The position numbers and the translations under genes were made by a program. The notes below the pieces were generated by a model. It was not told the origin of the DNA and did no database searches. It was given only the letters and a program-made list of their open reading frames with translations. From Paraspadella gotoi (Eukaryota > Chaetognatha), in NCBI GenBank assembly GCA_051294375.1, contig CM119263.1, positions 454,019-518,018 on the forward strand: a stretch of 64,000 nt of DNA, read 5' to 3'. Each line of letters opens with the position of its first letter. The stretch's first letter is position 1. This document shows, piece after piece, positions 1 to 11,952 of this stretch.

Positions 1-280
1 ATCGTTTGTTTAATGATATTAATTCCCCTTGTGGAATAAATAATTAGATATGTATATTTCTGCGTTTCTTGCCATATACGTATGAGTATGACCTTTCTCT
101 TATTTTCCTCTTTTTCGTTCAGCCTAAATAATTGTCAGTTAGTTACACTAAGTAAACCGATAACGATTGGGCAACAACTCCCAATAGATGAAAAACCTAA
201 AAGGTAAATACATCAACTTTTATGAAACTATGCAACAGTTACAATTTAAGTTACATGTAAATAAATTGTTATAATTTTAG

Positions 281-605
281 GAATGATGATTGGACGATCT
301 CTTTCAAGTTCCTGTCCTCCGCTTCAAAAGGAATCGATACAAAATGAAAGGAGGTTGACGATAATGATATTATTGTTCAGAATATATTCTACACAGCATT
401 CGGCTTTAGCAAAAGTGGTCCGTGGACATTCAAGCTTGCCCCGACAGTTCCGACCCGTCTGATTAGGAAACGCTTTTCGGGCGGTAATACAAAATCGCCA
501 CACAGACGACAGAAGATTTTGGATCTAACAATTTTTGTGACGAATGTCGGAATGTCTCACTTCAGAAAAAGCTTGATTCGTCGACATTTCTACAAGAACG
601 CATGA
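281..605 (+). other. Possible terminal exon or gene fragment with one in-frame TGA
   Basis: A plausible acceptor (AT-rich tract ending in AG at 279-280) is followed by a frame starting at 282. That frame reads 21 codons, hits TGA at 345-347, then stays open for 85 more codons to a TGA at 603-605. The peptide after the internal stop is not low complexity and begins around KEVDDNDIIVQNIFYTAFG. I do not recognise the family. It could be the last exon of a gene starting left of the window, a decayed gene, or chance. If the gene is real, the exon may end at the first TGA. Confidence 0.2.
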
Positions 606-1383
606 CAGGTATTTAGCGGGAATCTGGGACGGTTTAACAATAATAAATGTCCATCTTTCATACTAAAATTTCGTTTTAAAATACTTTTGATAACTTTTCG
701 CCTTTGATGCCTGGGCGTAAGGGACTTGGACCCCTCAGTTGCCGAGTAATTCATTTGATTCAAAGCTCGTAATTTGAGGACGCTGAACGCAAGTAATCAA
801 TAGGGAAGATAGATTATTTGCGAATCGTTGGCAAGTTGTCAACGAATCGTCGTTGAGTGTAGCCTAATAATGACGTCTCAGATCAAATTCCATTTTTTCC
901 GTTGTTTTCACATTTTCAATCGAAACTGATAATCCGAGATTAAGCTTATTATTAAAGGACGGACAGATCTTGCAGTTTATATCGTTTTCCCTTATGCGGG
1001 TTGTGGAGGGGGAGGTCTTGTCTTTTGATGGAAAACGAAAAGGAATTGTGTTGCTGTGTCACTAAGCGAAATTGTTTCCAAGTCGATTGGGTGTGCAAAG
1101 GTTTAAACAAAAACTTTTTGTCCTCATTCAGTTTTTCTATACTACGTCTAGGCTATATAGTTAAATTCAGGATTTTGGACGAACTAAGGTAACAATATAT
1201 GATTATCGTTTTAATCGATATGTCACTCTCATCATATCAATGAATTGCGATATATCACCAGTTCACTATCAGGGAATTCACAAAATATTATCAGCGCACT
1301 TATCAAATATTTTGTCCCCAAAAAATTATCATCGAAAAAATGTTATCAATAAGAAACAAAATTGGACTTAGCTCTTTAAGTAT

Positions 1384-1561
1384 TTAATCGATAAAATCTA
1401 ATCAGGTTTTAAGGTTTTTGTTNNNNNNNNNNNNNNNNNNNNNNNNNNNNNNNNNNNNNNNNNNNNNNNNNNNNNNNNNNNNNNNNNNNNNNNNNNNNNN
1501 NNNNNNNNNNNNNNNNNNNNNNTTAATCGATAAAATCTAATCAGGTTTTAAGGTTTTTGTT
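1384..1561. other. Assembly gap (100 N) flanked by identical 39-nt sequences
   Basis: Positions 1423-1522 are exactly 100 N. The 39 bases just before the gap (1384-1422) are identical to the 39 bases just after it (1523-1561). A fixed 100-N run is the usual placeholder for a gap of unknown size. The identical flanks suggest an overlap that was not merged, or a collapsed tandem repeat. Confidence 0.9.
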
Positions 1562-1735
1562 TCCTTTGCACACCCTTTCACCCGCTGACTCAAAATATTC
1601 ACTAAGATCGGGACATCGTTAAACTTGTGTTTTTTTTTGTAATGTCATCTTCGATACCCGATTAATTTCAATTCCACTTTCCGCTTATTTATTTTCAATA
1701 AAAAAATTTAAGCGAAAACTCTTTCACGTCACAAA

Positions 1736-4700
1736 ATGTCCGAAGAAAAAAACGGCACAAATCTATATTTTTTCGGTTTTTGTGGAGATTCTCCCTTTTG
1801 GGATCCACGAATTTCATGGCACACGGCAACGCCCTCTCTAAGCCTCTGTTTCGTTGACGTGATTTCCGCTTGGGCGCCTTCATTGTTTCTTATTTGTTCC
1901 CTCGTTATTCGTCCTCGCCTATTGACTTTGAAAAAAACTCGCGCTGATCATCCGTCTTCCCGGAGATCGACGGCGGTTTATGTCGCCCAGCAATTTTTTA
2001 ACGCTGTGGTGCTGTTAGCCACCTTGATAGATTTGGCTGTACGAATTCACGCTCAATATAGCAGGTTTTAAAAATACTGTAATACGTGAACTTACTTTGA
2101 TTTAATTATATTTTGAAAAATTTCAGCACCCGCGCCAGAGATGTTCCGACGTTTTTCTATTCTACAGCACCGTTGGTTGACGACGCCATGCTCATCGCAT
2201 CTATCTCTCTCGTCATCGTCTTGACGGGCATGTCGAGATTCGATGGACCTTTCCGAGCAGCAACCTTCTCCGTCGTATTCTTTTTCTGGCTTCTGCACTT
2301 TTTCTCCCACCTCCTACCTTTCCAACACTATTTGATATGCTCATTGCATCCGCGGCTTTTCTCTTTCCCAGAACTTGAAAAGAAAATTGCGTTGACAGTT
2401 TTTGTCTCCACGGCTGGTTCCTTATCGGCCTTGACGCTATGCTGCTTTGCAAGAAATGACGGGTGCTGCTAAGATTTTAAAATGTTGCTTTTGCAATATT
2501 CACATTTCACAATCCAGTAAAATTTCACTTATAGCAACAGCCGGGTTGTAATGCCCATTGGTATGGGGCATCTCACTTTTGACTTTGGGGCTTCCGACCC
2601 TCAGTGACGCCACCTGTCACTGGCGCAGTTTCCCTAGGACGGTCTCGCTTTTCCAACACAGAGGGAAGTCGTTAGGACTGTGGATGGAACGTAACGCTTG
2701 GGATGGTGCGTTCCTTTCTGAGCCAATGTGATTGACTGAATGAAGCAGGAGGTGAGGCGTTGTGAATATACCGCCACAACGTAAAATAATTAATAATTAA
2801 TAATATTAATAATTAGTCTTCATTACATATTTAACTATTTATTTTCATTTCATTGTCTTTTTTTGTCTTCAAAGCATATGATATAGAATCATTTAAAATC
2901 TTTGCTTCACCCGAAAGAGCAACAAGTGACCTTGATTCTGCAAGTATTCCTTCAAAATGGACTTTTTTTTGGCTGGGGAAATTATTATGGAAGGGTTTCA
3001 AACATCCCCTTTCAGTTGATGATTTAGGGACTCTTCCTAATCAATTCAATATTGACCATTCTATTAAAAAATTTTACAAAAGATTATGCACCGGAAAACT
3101 GGAAGACAAAAAAAATATCATTAATGAAAAAAGCGGAACGTTTTTTGAAAATTGTAAATCAGTAACAAGTGCATTAGTTGTCTGTCACATTTCAGAATTC
3201 GGGATGGTGTTTTTTCTTCGTCTTCTTTTTATTGCAACTGACCTTCTCAAACCCGTTGGTCTTGGATGGTTATTAAATCATTTGTCACAAAGGCCGGATG
3301 TATATTCTGAAAAAATTTACCAACAGTGGCTCTGGAAAGGCCTTTGTTATGCTTTCTTTATTTTCTTTTTAACTTTAGTGCATCCATACGCTCACAACTT
3401 TTACTGGTGGTTCAGCAACAATTTGGCTTTAAAAGTGCAAAACTCGTTAATAATGACCATTTTCGTAAAAAGTTTCAGGAAAAATATTACTGGTGATGAA
3501 TCGTCAACCACTGGAGAACTCATAAATTTGATCAGTGTTGATGCTCGCCGATGTTTCTTTGGAATACAAAACATTGCTGCCCTTCTTTTGACTCCAATTC
3601 ACCTTACTTTAGCAGTCTGGTTGCTTTACCGTGAGCTTAAATATTCTTCATTAGTTGGAGTAGCTTGTTTGGTGGCATTAGTCCCTTTGACAATGTTTCT
3701 CGGATACAAAATAAGAATACTACAGGAAAAACATATGAAATTAAAGGACGAAAGAGTTAAGATGACTAGAGAAATTCTGAACAGTATCAAAGTTATTAAA
3801 TTTTATGCTTGGGAACAATTTTTCATTGATAAAATTTCCGAAGTTCGGAAGAAGGAGATGTATACATTTAGACAACAAATGTTTCAAAGAGCTGTGATTG
3901 ACATATTTTTTAACGCATCACCAGTTCTTGTATGTGTTCTATCGTTTACTTTGTATATTTGTTCTTCAAATGAGAATATTCTGAATGCGGAAAAAGCGTT
4001 TGTCTCTCTTACACTTATTAATAGCATCCGGTTTCCTCTATTGCTCATTCCATCTTCTCTTCTTGTAATATTACATTTTTTTGTGGCGATTCGGCGTTTA
4101 GATTCATTTTTTACCAGTGTCGAAATAAAGCAGCTTGCTGATGATCACTTAAATAGTGAGGATTTTGCTGTTAAAGTTAAAAACGCTTCTTTTACTTGGC
4201 ATGGTAAACAAGAAATATTTTTAAAAAGCATAAACTTTGATGTCAAGTCAGGGAGTATGTTGGCAATAATAGGAGAAGTTGGATCTGGTAAAACTGCTCT
4301 CATAAGGGCTCTTTTAGGGGAAATGAATAAAGTCACTGGAATTGTCAATATTCTAGATAATGTTGCTTTAGTTTCTCAACAACCTTGGGTTCAAAATGGA
4401 ACTGTGAGAGAAAATATATTGTTTGGCAAAGAAATGAAAGAAGACAAGTATCACTCAATTATTAAGGCCTGCGCTTTAGAATCAGATTTGTCCAGTTTCC
4501 CTGCCTATGATAACACAGAAATTGGTGAAAGAGGAGTTAATTTATCCGGGGGACAAAAACTGCGCCTATCTCTTGCACGAGCCATATATGCGGATGCTGA
4601 TCTGTATTTGTTGGACGATCCACTGGCAGCGGTGGATGCCCTCGTGAGGAAACATTTAGTTCAGTATGTACTTTCTTCAGAGGGGCTTTTGGGTAAAAAA

Positions 4701-7489
4701 ACTCGCATCATTGTTACTAATATTTTATCATGTCTTCCATTAATGGACAATATTCTCTTACTTGATAATGGAAAGATTTTACAAATTGGTAAGTTTTGCG
4801 ATTTGTCCCCTGAAAATGATTTTCTGAAGAATTCATCTCGGAAGAGCGATGAAACTGAAGAGATTACTGCGATGGGTAACTGTCGCTCAAGCAGTTACGA
4901 GGGTAAACTCATCGAAAATGAAACTATAAATTTTGGCAGCATTGGTTTATTCACTTACCTTCAATATCTGAGGTTTATGGGTTGGTTTGTGGCTGCAATA
5001 AGTATCATATCTTTTGTGAGTTCTCGAGTGTTTGATATGGGAGCAAATTTAAAGCTATCAGAGTGGACAAATGATATTCATCATGTGCTAAATAATTCAA
5101 AAATTTATATTTTACCAGAAAAGCATCGGAATCTGCTAACTATTTATATTGTATTAGGAATTATATCTTGTGTATGGGTGTTTTTCGAAAGTGTCTTTCT
5201 TGTCATAGGCTCCGTAAGGGCTTCCAGAATATTTCATGAGAAATTAATTGCTCAGATAATGGCCTCCCCGATGTCATTTTTTGAAACTAATCCAACAGGT
5301 CGAATTCTAAACCGATTTTCTGCGGATATTGATATTATTGACATAAAAATATTTGAAAATATGAGCGATGCTTATCGAGCAACGCTGTTTTGGATTTCCT
5401 CGTTAGTTGTAATCACCATTATAAAGCCGTGGTTTTTAGCCTTATTTCCAATTATCTTGGTAATTTTCATATCATTTCAACGCGTCTATATTCGTACAGC
5501 TCGACAGTTACATCGATTGGAGTCAATTACTCGATCTCCAATCTTATCCCTTTTCGGTGAAACGCTAAATGGTTTAATTCACATTCGAGCATACAGAGCG
5601 GAGCAAAGATTTCTCAAAGATTTCCAATCTCTAGTCGAGGAAAATTCCAAGGCCGCCTTTCTCATGTGGACCGTGGATGAGTGGATGTCGTTTTGTCTTC
5701 AGAATGTAGCGGCCTTCATCACTCTCTTTTGCGTGCTATACGATGTCTTGGACGAATCCACGTCTCCTGGAGAGACTGGTTTGATGATAAGTTACGCCAT
5801 CTCCTTGGTCATGTCCATAGCACATTCCTTGCGTTGCATTTCTAGGCTGGAGAACGATTTCGTAGCGGTCGAACGGGTGACGGAATATAGTCAATTACAA
5901 ACCGAAGCTCCATGGAAAAACGAAGTCTCTAAATCCATAGATGCTTGCTGGCCAATGAATGGTGAAATTAATTTTAATAAATACAGTTGTCGGTACAGGG
6001 ATAAACTGGATTATGCCCTGAAAAATATAGACTTTTGCATTAAAAGTGGTCAACGAGTAGGAGTTGTTGGTAGAACTGGGGCAGGAAAATCCACTCTGAC
6101 CTTGGCTATGTTCCGCATCATTGAAGCGGCAGGCGGTGGTATAGACATCGATGGACGATCTATTGAGGAACTTGGTCTCCACGATTTGCGGTCGAAGATC
6201 GCCATTATTCCCCAGGAGCCCATTATATTCTCTGGCACCCTCCGCGAAAATTTGGATCCTTTTGAACACTTCAGCGATAGGGAAGTGTGGAAGGCTTTAG
6301 AGACAGCTCATTTGAAAGATTTCGTCGGCACCCTCTTCGAACGTTTGAATTTTCAATGCGCAGCTGGTGGAGAGAACCTTTCTGTTGGACAACGCCAGCT
6401 CGTCTGTCTGGCGAGGGCCTTGCTTCGGAAGCCTAAGGTTAGGGTTGGTAATCGTTGAAGCTGCATATAAGCTCTGAATTGCCAAATACGAAAGTTGGCG
6501 GGAAAAACGAAAATTTTTTAGTTGTCGGCTTTCCAAATTATAGATCACCTTTTTATATGAAATTGGTACAACCAATATAAAAATTATCCATTCATTTAAT
6601 AAATAAGCTATCTTGTCCCTGACTTTGGGCAGGCTTTGGTGGTTTAAGGCCTCCATCACACTTTCAAGACTTTCTCACAGTCTTATTTATTCACTCCCAG
6701 TGAATAATATATTATTTATATATATATATATATTATTTATAATTTTATGAAGCTCAAGATTTAGATATGGCTTCTCATCATCATTCATAAATGTCCTTCA
6801 AAAACGATAATGTTATATTTCTAATATATAATCTGTGATTCCCATCTGTAATATGCAAATTAGCATATAGTATAGAAATTATTTTTATTTCATTTTTTTT
6901 AAATGTGTCTGTTTGTCTATCTGTCATTGGATATTCCTGTTATTATTTATGTATTAATCCAAGTTTGTCATAGGTCCAGATTTTTTTTTTTTTGCAATTG
7001 CGACGATCCTTATGAGATTTTTTTAATTCTGTGACGGTAGACTAATCTTGCTAAGCTAAGCAACTGGGCTTTCCTGACAATCGCTAATCTATGTCGTTAC
7101 AACTTTTAAACTGTTTTTTTTTTATTCAGATTCTTCTCCTCGATGAAGCCACCGCATCCGTTGACGTTAAGACGGGCTCCTTAATTCAAAAGGCGATAAG
7201 GTGAAAAAGAAAAAAATTCAAATGTTAAAATATATTTAAAAAATATATCTAATTGCCAAACTGACAAAGGAGCGAATTCCCCGGCGCCACAGTGATTACC
7301 ATCGCCCACCGCATCGACACTATTGTGGACAACGATTGCGTGATGGTGATGAGCGAGGGGCGCGTGATCGAGTCTGGCCACCCGCGAGTCTTGATGCTCG
7401 ACTCATCTTCACACTTTTACGAGTTGGCCAGAGAGGATGGGATCCTCGCTGTTGGAGACGATGTCTCCAGAGTCGGAGACGCCATTTGA
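1736..7489 (+). CDS. ABCC/MRP-type multidrug-resistance transporter, copy A (TMD0-containing)
   Basis: This is a full-length MRP1-like ABC transporter, predicted to export organic anions or conjugates across a membrane using ATP. The proposed exons are 1736-2064, 2127-2462, 2918-6437, 7130-7200 and 7270-7489, giving 1491 aa in frame. Exons 1-2 encode a hydrophobic N-terminal TMD0 of about 220 aa. Exon 3 carries TMD1, NBD1 (Walker A GEVGSGKT, signature LSGGQ, Walker B LYLLDDP with the MRP-typical Asp), TMD2, and NBD2 Walker A (GRTGAGKS) with signature LSVGQ. Exons 4-5 supply Walker B (ILLLDEATASVD) and the H-loop (ITIAHR). The donor after exon 2 (GTGCTG) and the acceptor before exon 3 (CGAAAG) are weak; I placed them by matching phase and alignment to copy B. 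An AATAAA lies at about 7578. Intron 2 carries a repeat A element. Family identity is certain; substrate is unknown. Confidence 0.87.
2534..2781 (+). repeat. Interspersed repeat A, copy 1 (in ABCC-A intron 2)
   Basis: This block of about 248 bp matches the reverse complement of 38062-38301 over nearly its full length. One end starts GCAACAG...GGGTTG and the other ends with ACCGCCACAAC. It contains short palindromes, such as ATGCCCAT/ATGGGGCAT near the left end. No ORF and no clear terminal inverted repeats are visible. It may be a SINE-like or MITE-like non-autonomous element. Confidence 0.75.
6555..6714 (+). repeat. Interspersed repeat B, copy 1 (in ABCC-A intron 3)
   Basis: The repeat starts with TATGAAATTGGTACAACCAA and continues through a stretch ending ...GGCCTCCATCA. 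It is shared with copies at about 7830, 37553 and 37877. This copy lacks the middle segment found in the 270-bp copies. An AT repeat follows at 6715-6735. It has no coding potential. Confidence 0.7.
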
Positions 7490-7829
7490 CTGAAATTCGA
7501 TTTGCAATGGGTTTAAATTCTATGTACAATCACGATGATGAAATTACTTTCCAGCTTTTTGAGACTTCTCTATTTTTAATAAAACGTTTAATAATTTAAA
7601 AAAATGTACTAGCTCAATTATTATTTTTTACTATATTTTTCAGCTTTAGCTTTTTTAAATATTTTAAATATTTTTTATTTTTAAATATTTTTTAAATATT
7701 TTTTAAATATTTTTTTACGTTTTTAGATTCTAATACAATGCTTTGTGATTTGTGATTGTAGATCCTGTTCATTTAAATTGTTTTCGTTTCCTTGATCACA
7801 TATTTTAACATATATTTTCATATAGATAT

Positions 7830-8095
7830 CATGAAATGGTACAGCCAATATAAAATTATCCATTCATTTAATAAATAAGCTATCTTGCCCCTGACTTTGG
7901 ACAGGCTTTGGTGGTTTAAGGCCTCCATCTCTCTTACAAGATAATGACATAGCAGGTCCTGCAAGCTTTCAATCAAGACTCTCTCACAGTCTCGTTTATA
8001 CATCCCAGAGTACCTGGCTTCCCTATCAATGAAGTGGTATAATATTTCAAGAATGTTTCAATTGTATGAAAAGACCACTCCCTTTATGGTTTTGG
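7830..8095 (+). repeat. Interspersed repeat B, copy 2
   Basis: This near full-length copy (about 265 bp) lies between ABCC-A and the ABHD10-like gene. It matches 37553-37822 closely along its length, with scattered substitutions and small indels. It is followed by a short tandem array of TTTATGG units (about 8090-8120). Confidence 0.75.
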
Positions 8096-8284
8096 TTTAT
8101 GGTTTATGGTTTATGGTTTGTGATTGCTTTAGATCCCATTAAAAAGTAATCCACAGGGTCAATCCGACGTACTCTTGGGTATAACTTGACAAACTTTGCT
8201 TTCCTATTTCCATTTTAATGATTGGAGGCTCGATTCTGTTTTACTCTGGTTTGCGTAGCAACTTGGGTCGCGCATCGAAGAACG

Positions 8285-9597
8285 ATGAGTTCGACAACTC
8301 GATTCCTTGAAGTCGACGGCAACAAAATCGCCTATCGATCTTTTCGACGAGTGACAGTGAGGTATGAGGAAAGGCGCGCTAACTGAATGAGATTATATGA
8401 TATCACATCAGCGGTAACGAGCCTTACCTTTCCTTTAGGGATCCAAATCTCCCATCACCGTCCTATTCTTTCACGGTCTTTACTCCAAAATGACTGGGAA
8501 AGGCGACGATGCTAGAATCCGCTTGTCGTCAAGATCTTCGTTCCTAGTTCGATTCGACTTCACCGCTTGCGGTTAGAGGGGAGCTCTGTTTTCCCCAAGC
8601 CAATTCTCCCTGCGATTTTTATCACAAGTACTCGCTCTGCACCCAAAGGCGAATCACCCGGAATCCGTTGGACGTGACTTTGTCGATATGGAAACGGGAC
8701 GCTTTAGCGGTTGTGGATCATCTCACGGAAGGCGAGTCCTCTTGAATATATTGGAAAGCTGGAAGGACAGGGTCTAGAGCGCACGTTAACCCTCGGACCG
8801 AAGTGCGAGGATCACATACCTTAGAGGATACCTGGATACCTTTTATTGACCGTTTTTAAGAAGTTACAATTACAATGTGAACGAAGCATCTAACTCAATT
8901 TTTTATTATTTTTAAGGTCCCCTTGTGATCGTTGGATCTTCTTCGGTGCCTGGCTGATGCTGCTCGTTGCTCTTGAAAGGAAAACCGAATTGTTGGTGAG
9001 CTTCGTCTCTCATATTCCTTTAAAATTATTTTACCTTCACTGCACTATAGGGATTACCTTTTATCTCGCAGTCTCTCTCTCCCTTTTTCTTTCTTTACCC
9101 TCTTTAACAAGTCTTCTCGGCTTAGCATCCGCCCCCGATTTCATGGTCTCCCGAATAGAAGGCATTGACGCGGCTTCGGGCGGCGCATTGAGCCGTGACG
9201 GGTTCGTCAAATACCCTGACTTGACGGAAGGTCCTTACGTCGTCTCTAAGGAGATGCTCGAAGACGCTCGCGCCAACGCAGTGCTAGAGTCTCATCGCCT
9301 CGGGGACATTTCTTGTCCGGTTGGTTGAAGTTTTTTTTTTGAGGACTGGTTCGGAGCCCGTTTTCTATGTTTTCTATCTGTTACCGCCAGGTCCGTCTCA
9401 TTCACGGCCAAAGAGATGACGTCGTCCCTTTTCGTGTTTCTCTAGATTTGAGCGCAGCGCTGAAGGGAACCCAAGACGTAGAAACCATACTTCGAAAGGA
9501 CGGCGATCATCGTCTCTCGACATTGGAGGATTTGGAGCTCATTCGTCGAACCTTGCACGCACTTTGCGAGAGAATCTTGTCTTCGTCACCAAAATGA
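8285..9597 (+). CDS. ABHD10-like alpha/beta hydrolase, reading frame disrupted in this assembly
   Basis: The pieces resemble the ABHD10 family of mitochondrial serine hydrolases (acyl-protein or acyl-glucuronide esterases). They run in order: start exon 8285-8350; an exon from 8439 with ITVLFFHG and VRFDFTACG; a segment ending at 8731 reading LSIWKRDALAVVDHLTEG; an exon from 8917 with GPLVIVGSS; then WLMLLVALERK, a segment to 9319, and a last exon 9391-9597 with RLIHGQRDDVVPF (Asp) and ILRKDGDHRL (His). The frame breaks between FTACG and the next block, and again at the nucleophile elbow, where GSS and W(L) lie in different frames as if one base were missing. The junction near 8990 is also awkward. 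The 8731 donor would be GC (GCGAGT). It is either a recent pseudogene or a gene with assembly indels. Confidence 0.55.
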
Positions 9598-9716
9598 CTT
9601 TTCTCTCTGTTACAAGTCTTGTTTTAGAGACCGTTTTCAAAATTTTTTAGTGTTTGTTTCGTTTCAGGGAATCAATTTTATAATAACAATAAGCAATAAA
9701 TAAAAACCAGTAAAGA

Positions 9717-11952
9717 ATGGAAAATCAGAAAGTCGATTGTTTTTCGACGTGCCTCCCAAATACTTCGGTCAAACTCGAAATCGAGGGCGAGGAGCTTGAG
9801 TCAGTTGTCGAGAATGTCTCTATCGATTTTCCCGCGAAGACATCTCCTTCGAAAGTTTTATGTAAAAGGGAGATAAAAGAATCTCTTTCGATGCTTTCAT
9901 TTGACAATGGAAAAAGTCTAGACATATTTGAGGATAAGAAGCTGACCAAACAGGAAAAGGAAGAAATTTACATTAAAATGGAAGTTGATTTTGTTGAGAA
10001 ATTATCGAGTGTAATTAAGGATACCCAGAGTGAAGCTTGTCAGGACAACAGTGACATAAAAGTTGAGACGATGAGAAATAGTAGTTTGAAGACAGATTCC
10101 CCGTCCGAGGAATCGAGATTCGATAATCATGAAGATGGATTAACTAATTTTCCTAAAGTTGGAGTATCTTCCTCAGAGGATATCATTCTGAAAGTTGACG
10201 ACGAAAAGTTATCTCAAAATGGGGTTGTGTTCGTGAAAGAATCGCCGTTGAAAGTGGAACCATTGGAAAAAATGGATTTTCATAATTACAGAGATGACCG
10301 GGAATTAAAAGAAAATGCATTGGTTACAGCTCCAGGTGTTACAAGAAATATCAGGGTGTATAATTTATGTTACCCAAAACATTTTTTACATATCTTATAG
10401 TCAAAAATTTTATAATTACATAAGAATTTATTCTTGCGTAAAAATAATTTTGCTCTCATATTTCACGTAACCAACAGTTTCCTCCAAAGGAAGGGTAATA
10501 AAAACTAGGATGACTGCCGAGCAACTCCGCGACGCTATCGACCCAATTGGCGATTCCGAACAAGACACGGACCCTACCTTTGACCCTAAAAAGAACGATG
10601 ACAGGATGAGCAATAAATCAAAGGCTCGTTGCCGTTTTTGTAAGACTAAACTCAATCTCTCCTTGGCCTACCATCACATGTTTCACGATCACGGTCCGGA
10701 ACTCTCCCACCTTTGCCCCTTCTGCGACAAAGAGTCAGTTCCGAACATGCCCGTTCACATTGCGTCGGCTCATTTCAATCAGAGGATTTTTCGTTGCGAT
10801 GAGTGCTTGAGTACCTTTCTCAGGGAAGGTGATTACAATCGTCACAGGTACTAGGAATCTTCTTTTCTTTTAACTTTCCTTGAGAATCGACAAGTATTTG
10901 ACCAGGTTTCGGCATTCGGCCACAAAAGATTTTGGGTGCGACCGGTGCCATAAAGGTTTTTACAGGAAAGAGGAACTAGATAATCACAAATGCTATCTTT
11001 CCACCGGAAAGAAACGAAAGGTAGGAATATAATATTTTAAAGACTTTAATATTAGAAAATAATTTGTGGCGGGTTTTTTTCGACGATTGTCTTAATACAA
11101 GCAAAAAAGATAGTATTTGGTATTGAACAGATATCCGAATCGGAAACCTTTGAGTTCAACTGGGTTTGCGAAATTTGCGGCGTATCCTATGCCGAGCGCA
11201 ATAAATCGAGTCTCAACTGCAAAGTCCGACTCCATAATTATTCTACTCATTACCGCGACAAAAGTCCCTACGTTTGCCGTCAATGCGCCAAGCCCTTTGC
11301 CTCCAGGTTTTCTTTTAAATTTTCTGTTCTCTGACTACACCTGGCCCATTTCCTTTGGTCAATTCTTTCCACGCGTCTTCTCAGCACCCGGCTGCGAATT
11401 CACGAAGAGACACACACTTCGTCCTGCCCCTTTAAGTGCCTCTTTCCCGGTTGCGGCAAGGCGTTTAAAACGAGCGGGTATTTGTCTCAGCACCGGATCT
11501 TTCATCGAGAACCCAAGTTTGCTTGTCTTTGCGGCGCCAAGTTCCATCTCAAGTTTCTGCTGAGAGATCACAAGAAAAAGTGCGAGGGGATGAAAAGGGG
11601 CAGGGAGGAGGGGGATGTGGCCGAGAGGGTTGGTGGAGACGATGGCGTTGATGTCAGTGAAAAGTGCGTTGACGATACGGGTCCTCGACGAAGAGGGAGA
11701 AAACGCATTTGTAAGTCGATTTTGGAAAGCAAAGATAAAGACGGCGGCGTTGTCAGTGAAAAGAGCATTGATGATACGGGTCCTCAACGCAGAAAGAGAA
11801 AGCGCATTTGTAAGTCAAGCAAAGATAAAGACGAGGGCGTTGCCAACGACGGACGATCGAAAAGAAAAAAACGGGCTGCGACGGGCAAACGCCAGGTGCA
11901 GCGAAAAATGTTAAATACGAGGAAAGAGAAGAAAAGTATGGAGGAAGATTAG
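9717..11952 (+). CDS. C2H2 zinc-finger protein
   Basis: This is a probable nuclear DNA- or RNA-binding protein. Likely exons are 9717 to about 10350, about 10480 to 10847, 10906-11020, 11131-11306 and 11385-11952; the last three junctions close in phase. The first exon encodes an acidic Ser/Glu-rich region with repeated K-V/M-E motifs (IKVE, LKVE, IKME) that resemble sumoylation sites. Zinc-finger pairs follow: CRFC...H-H, CPFC...H-H, CDEC...H-H, CDRC...H-C, CEIC, CRQC, a CLFPGC finger and a final CLC...H-C knuckle. Several depart from the classical C2H2 spacing. The basic tail contains a tandem duplicate around DDTGP...RKRICKS, which looks like a bipartite nuclear localisation signal. Its start is only 120 bases past the ABHD10-like stop. 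The exon 1-2 junction is uncertain, and I cannot assign an orthologue. Confidence 0.72.

Larger units (their letters stand above)
1..1735. other. AT-rich upstream region
   Basis: This is mostly AT-rich noncoding sequence. It holds a possible terminal exon at 281-605 and the assembly gap at 1423-1522, each listed separately. A 63-codon ORF at 1001-1192 has no recognisable family and looks like chance. The final 100 bases before 1736 would hold the 5' end of ABCC copy A; no clear TATA box was identified there. Confidence 0.5.
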
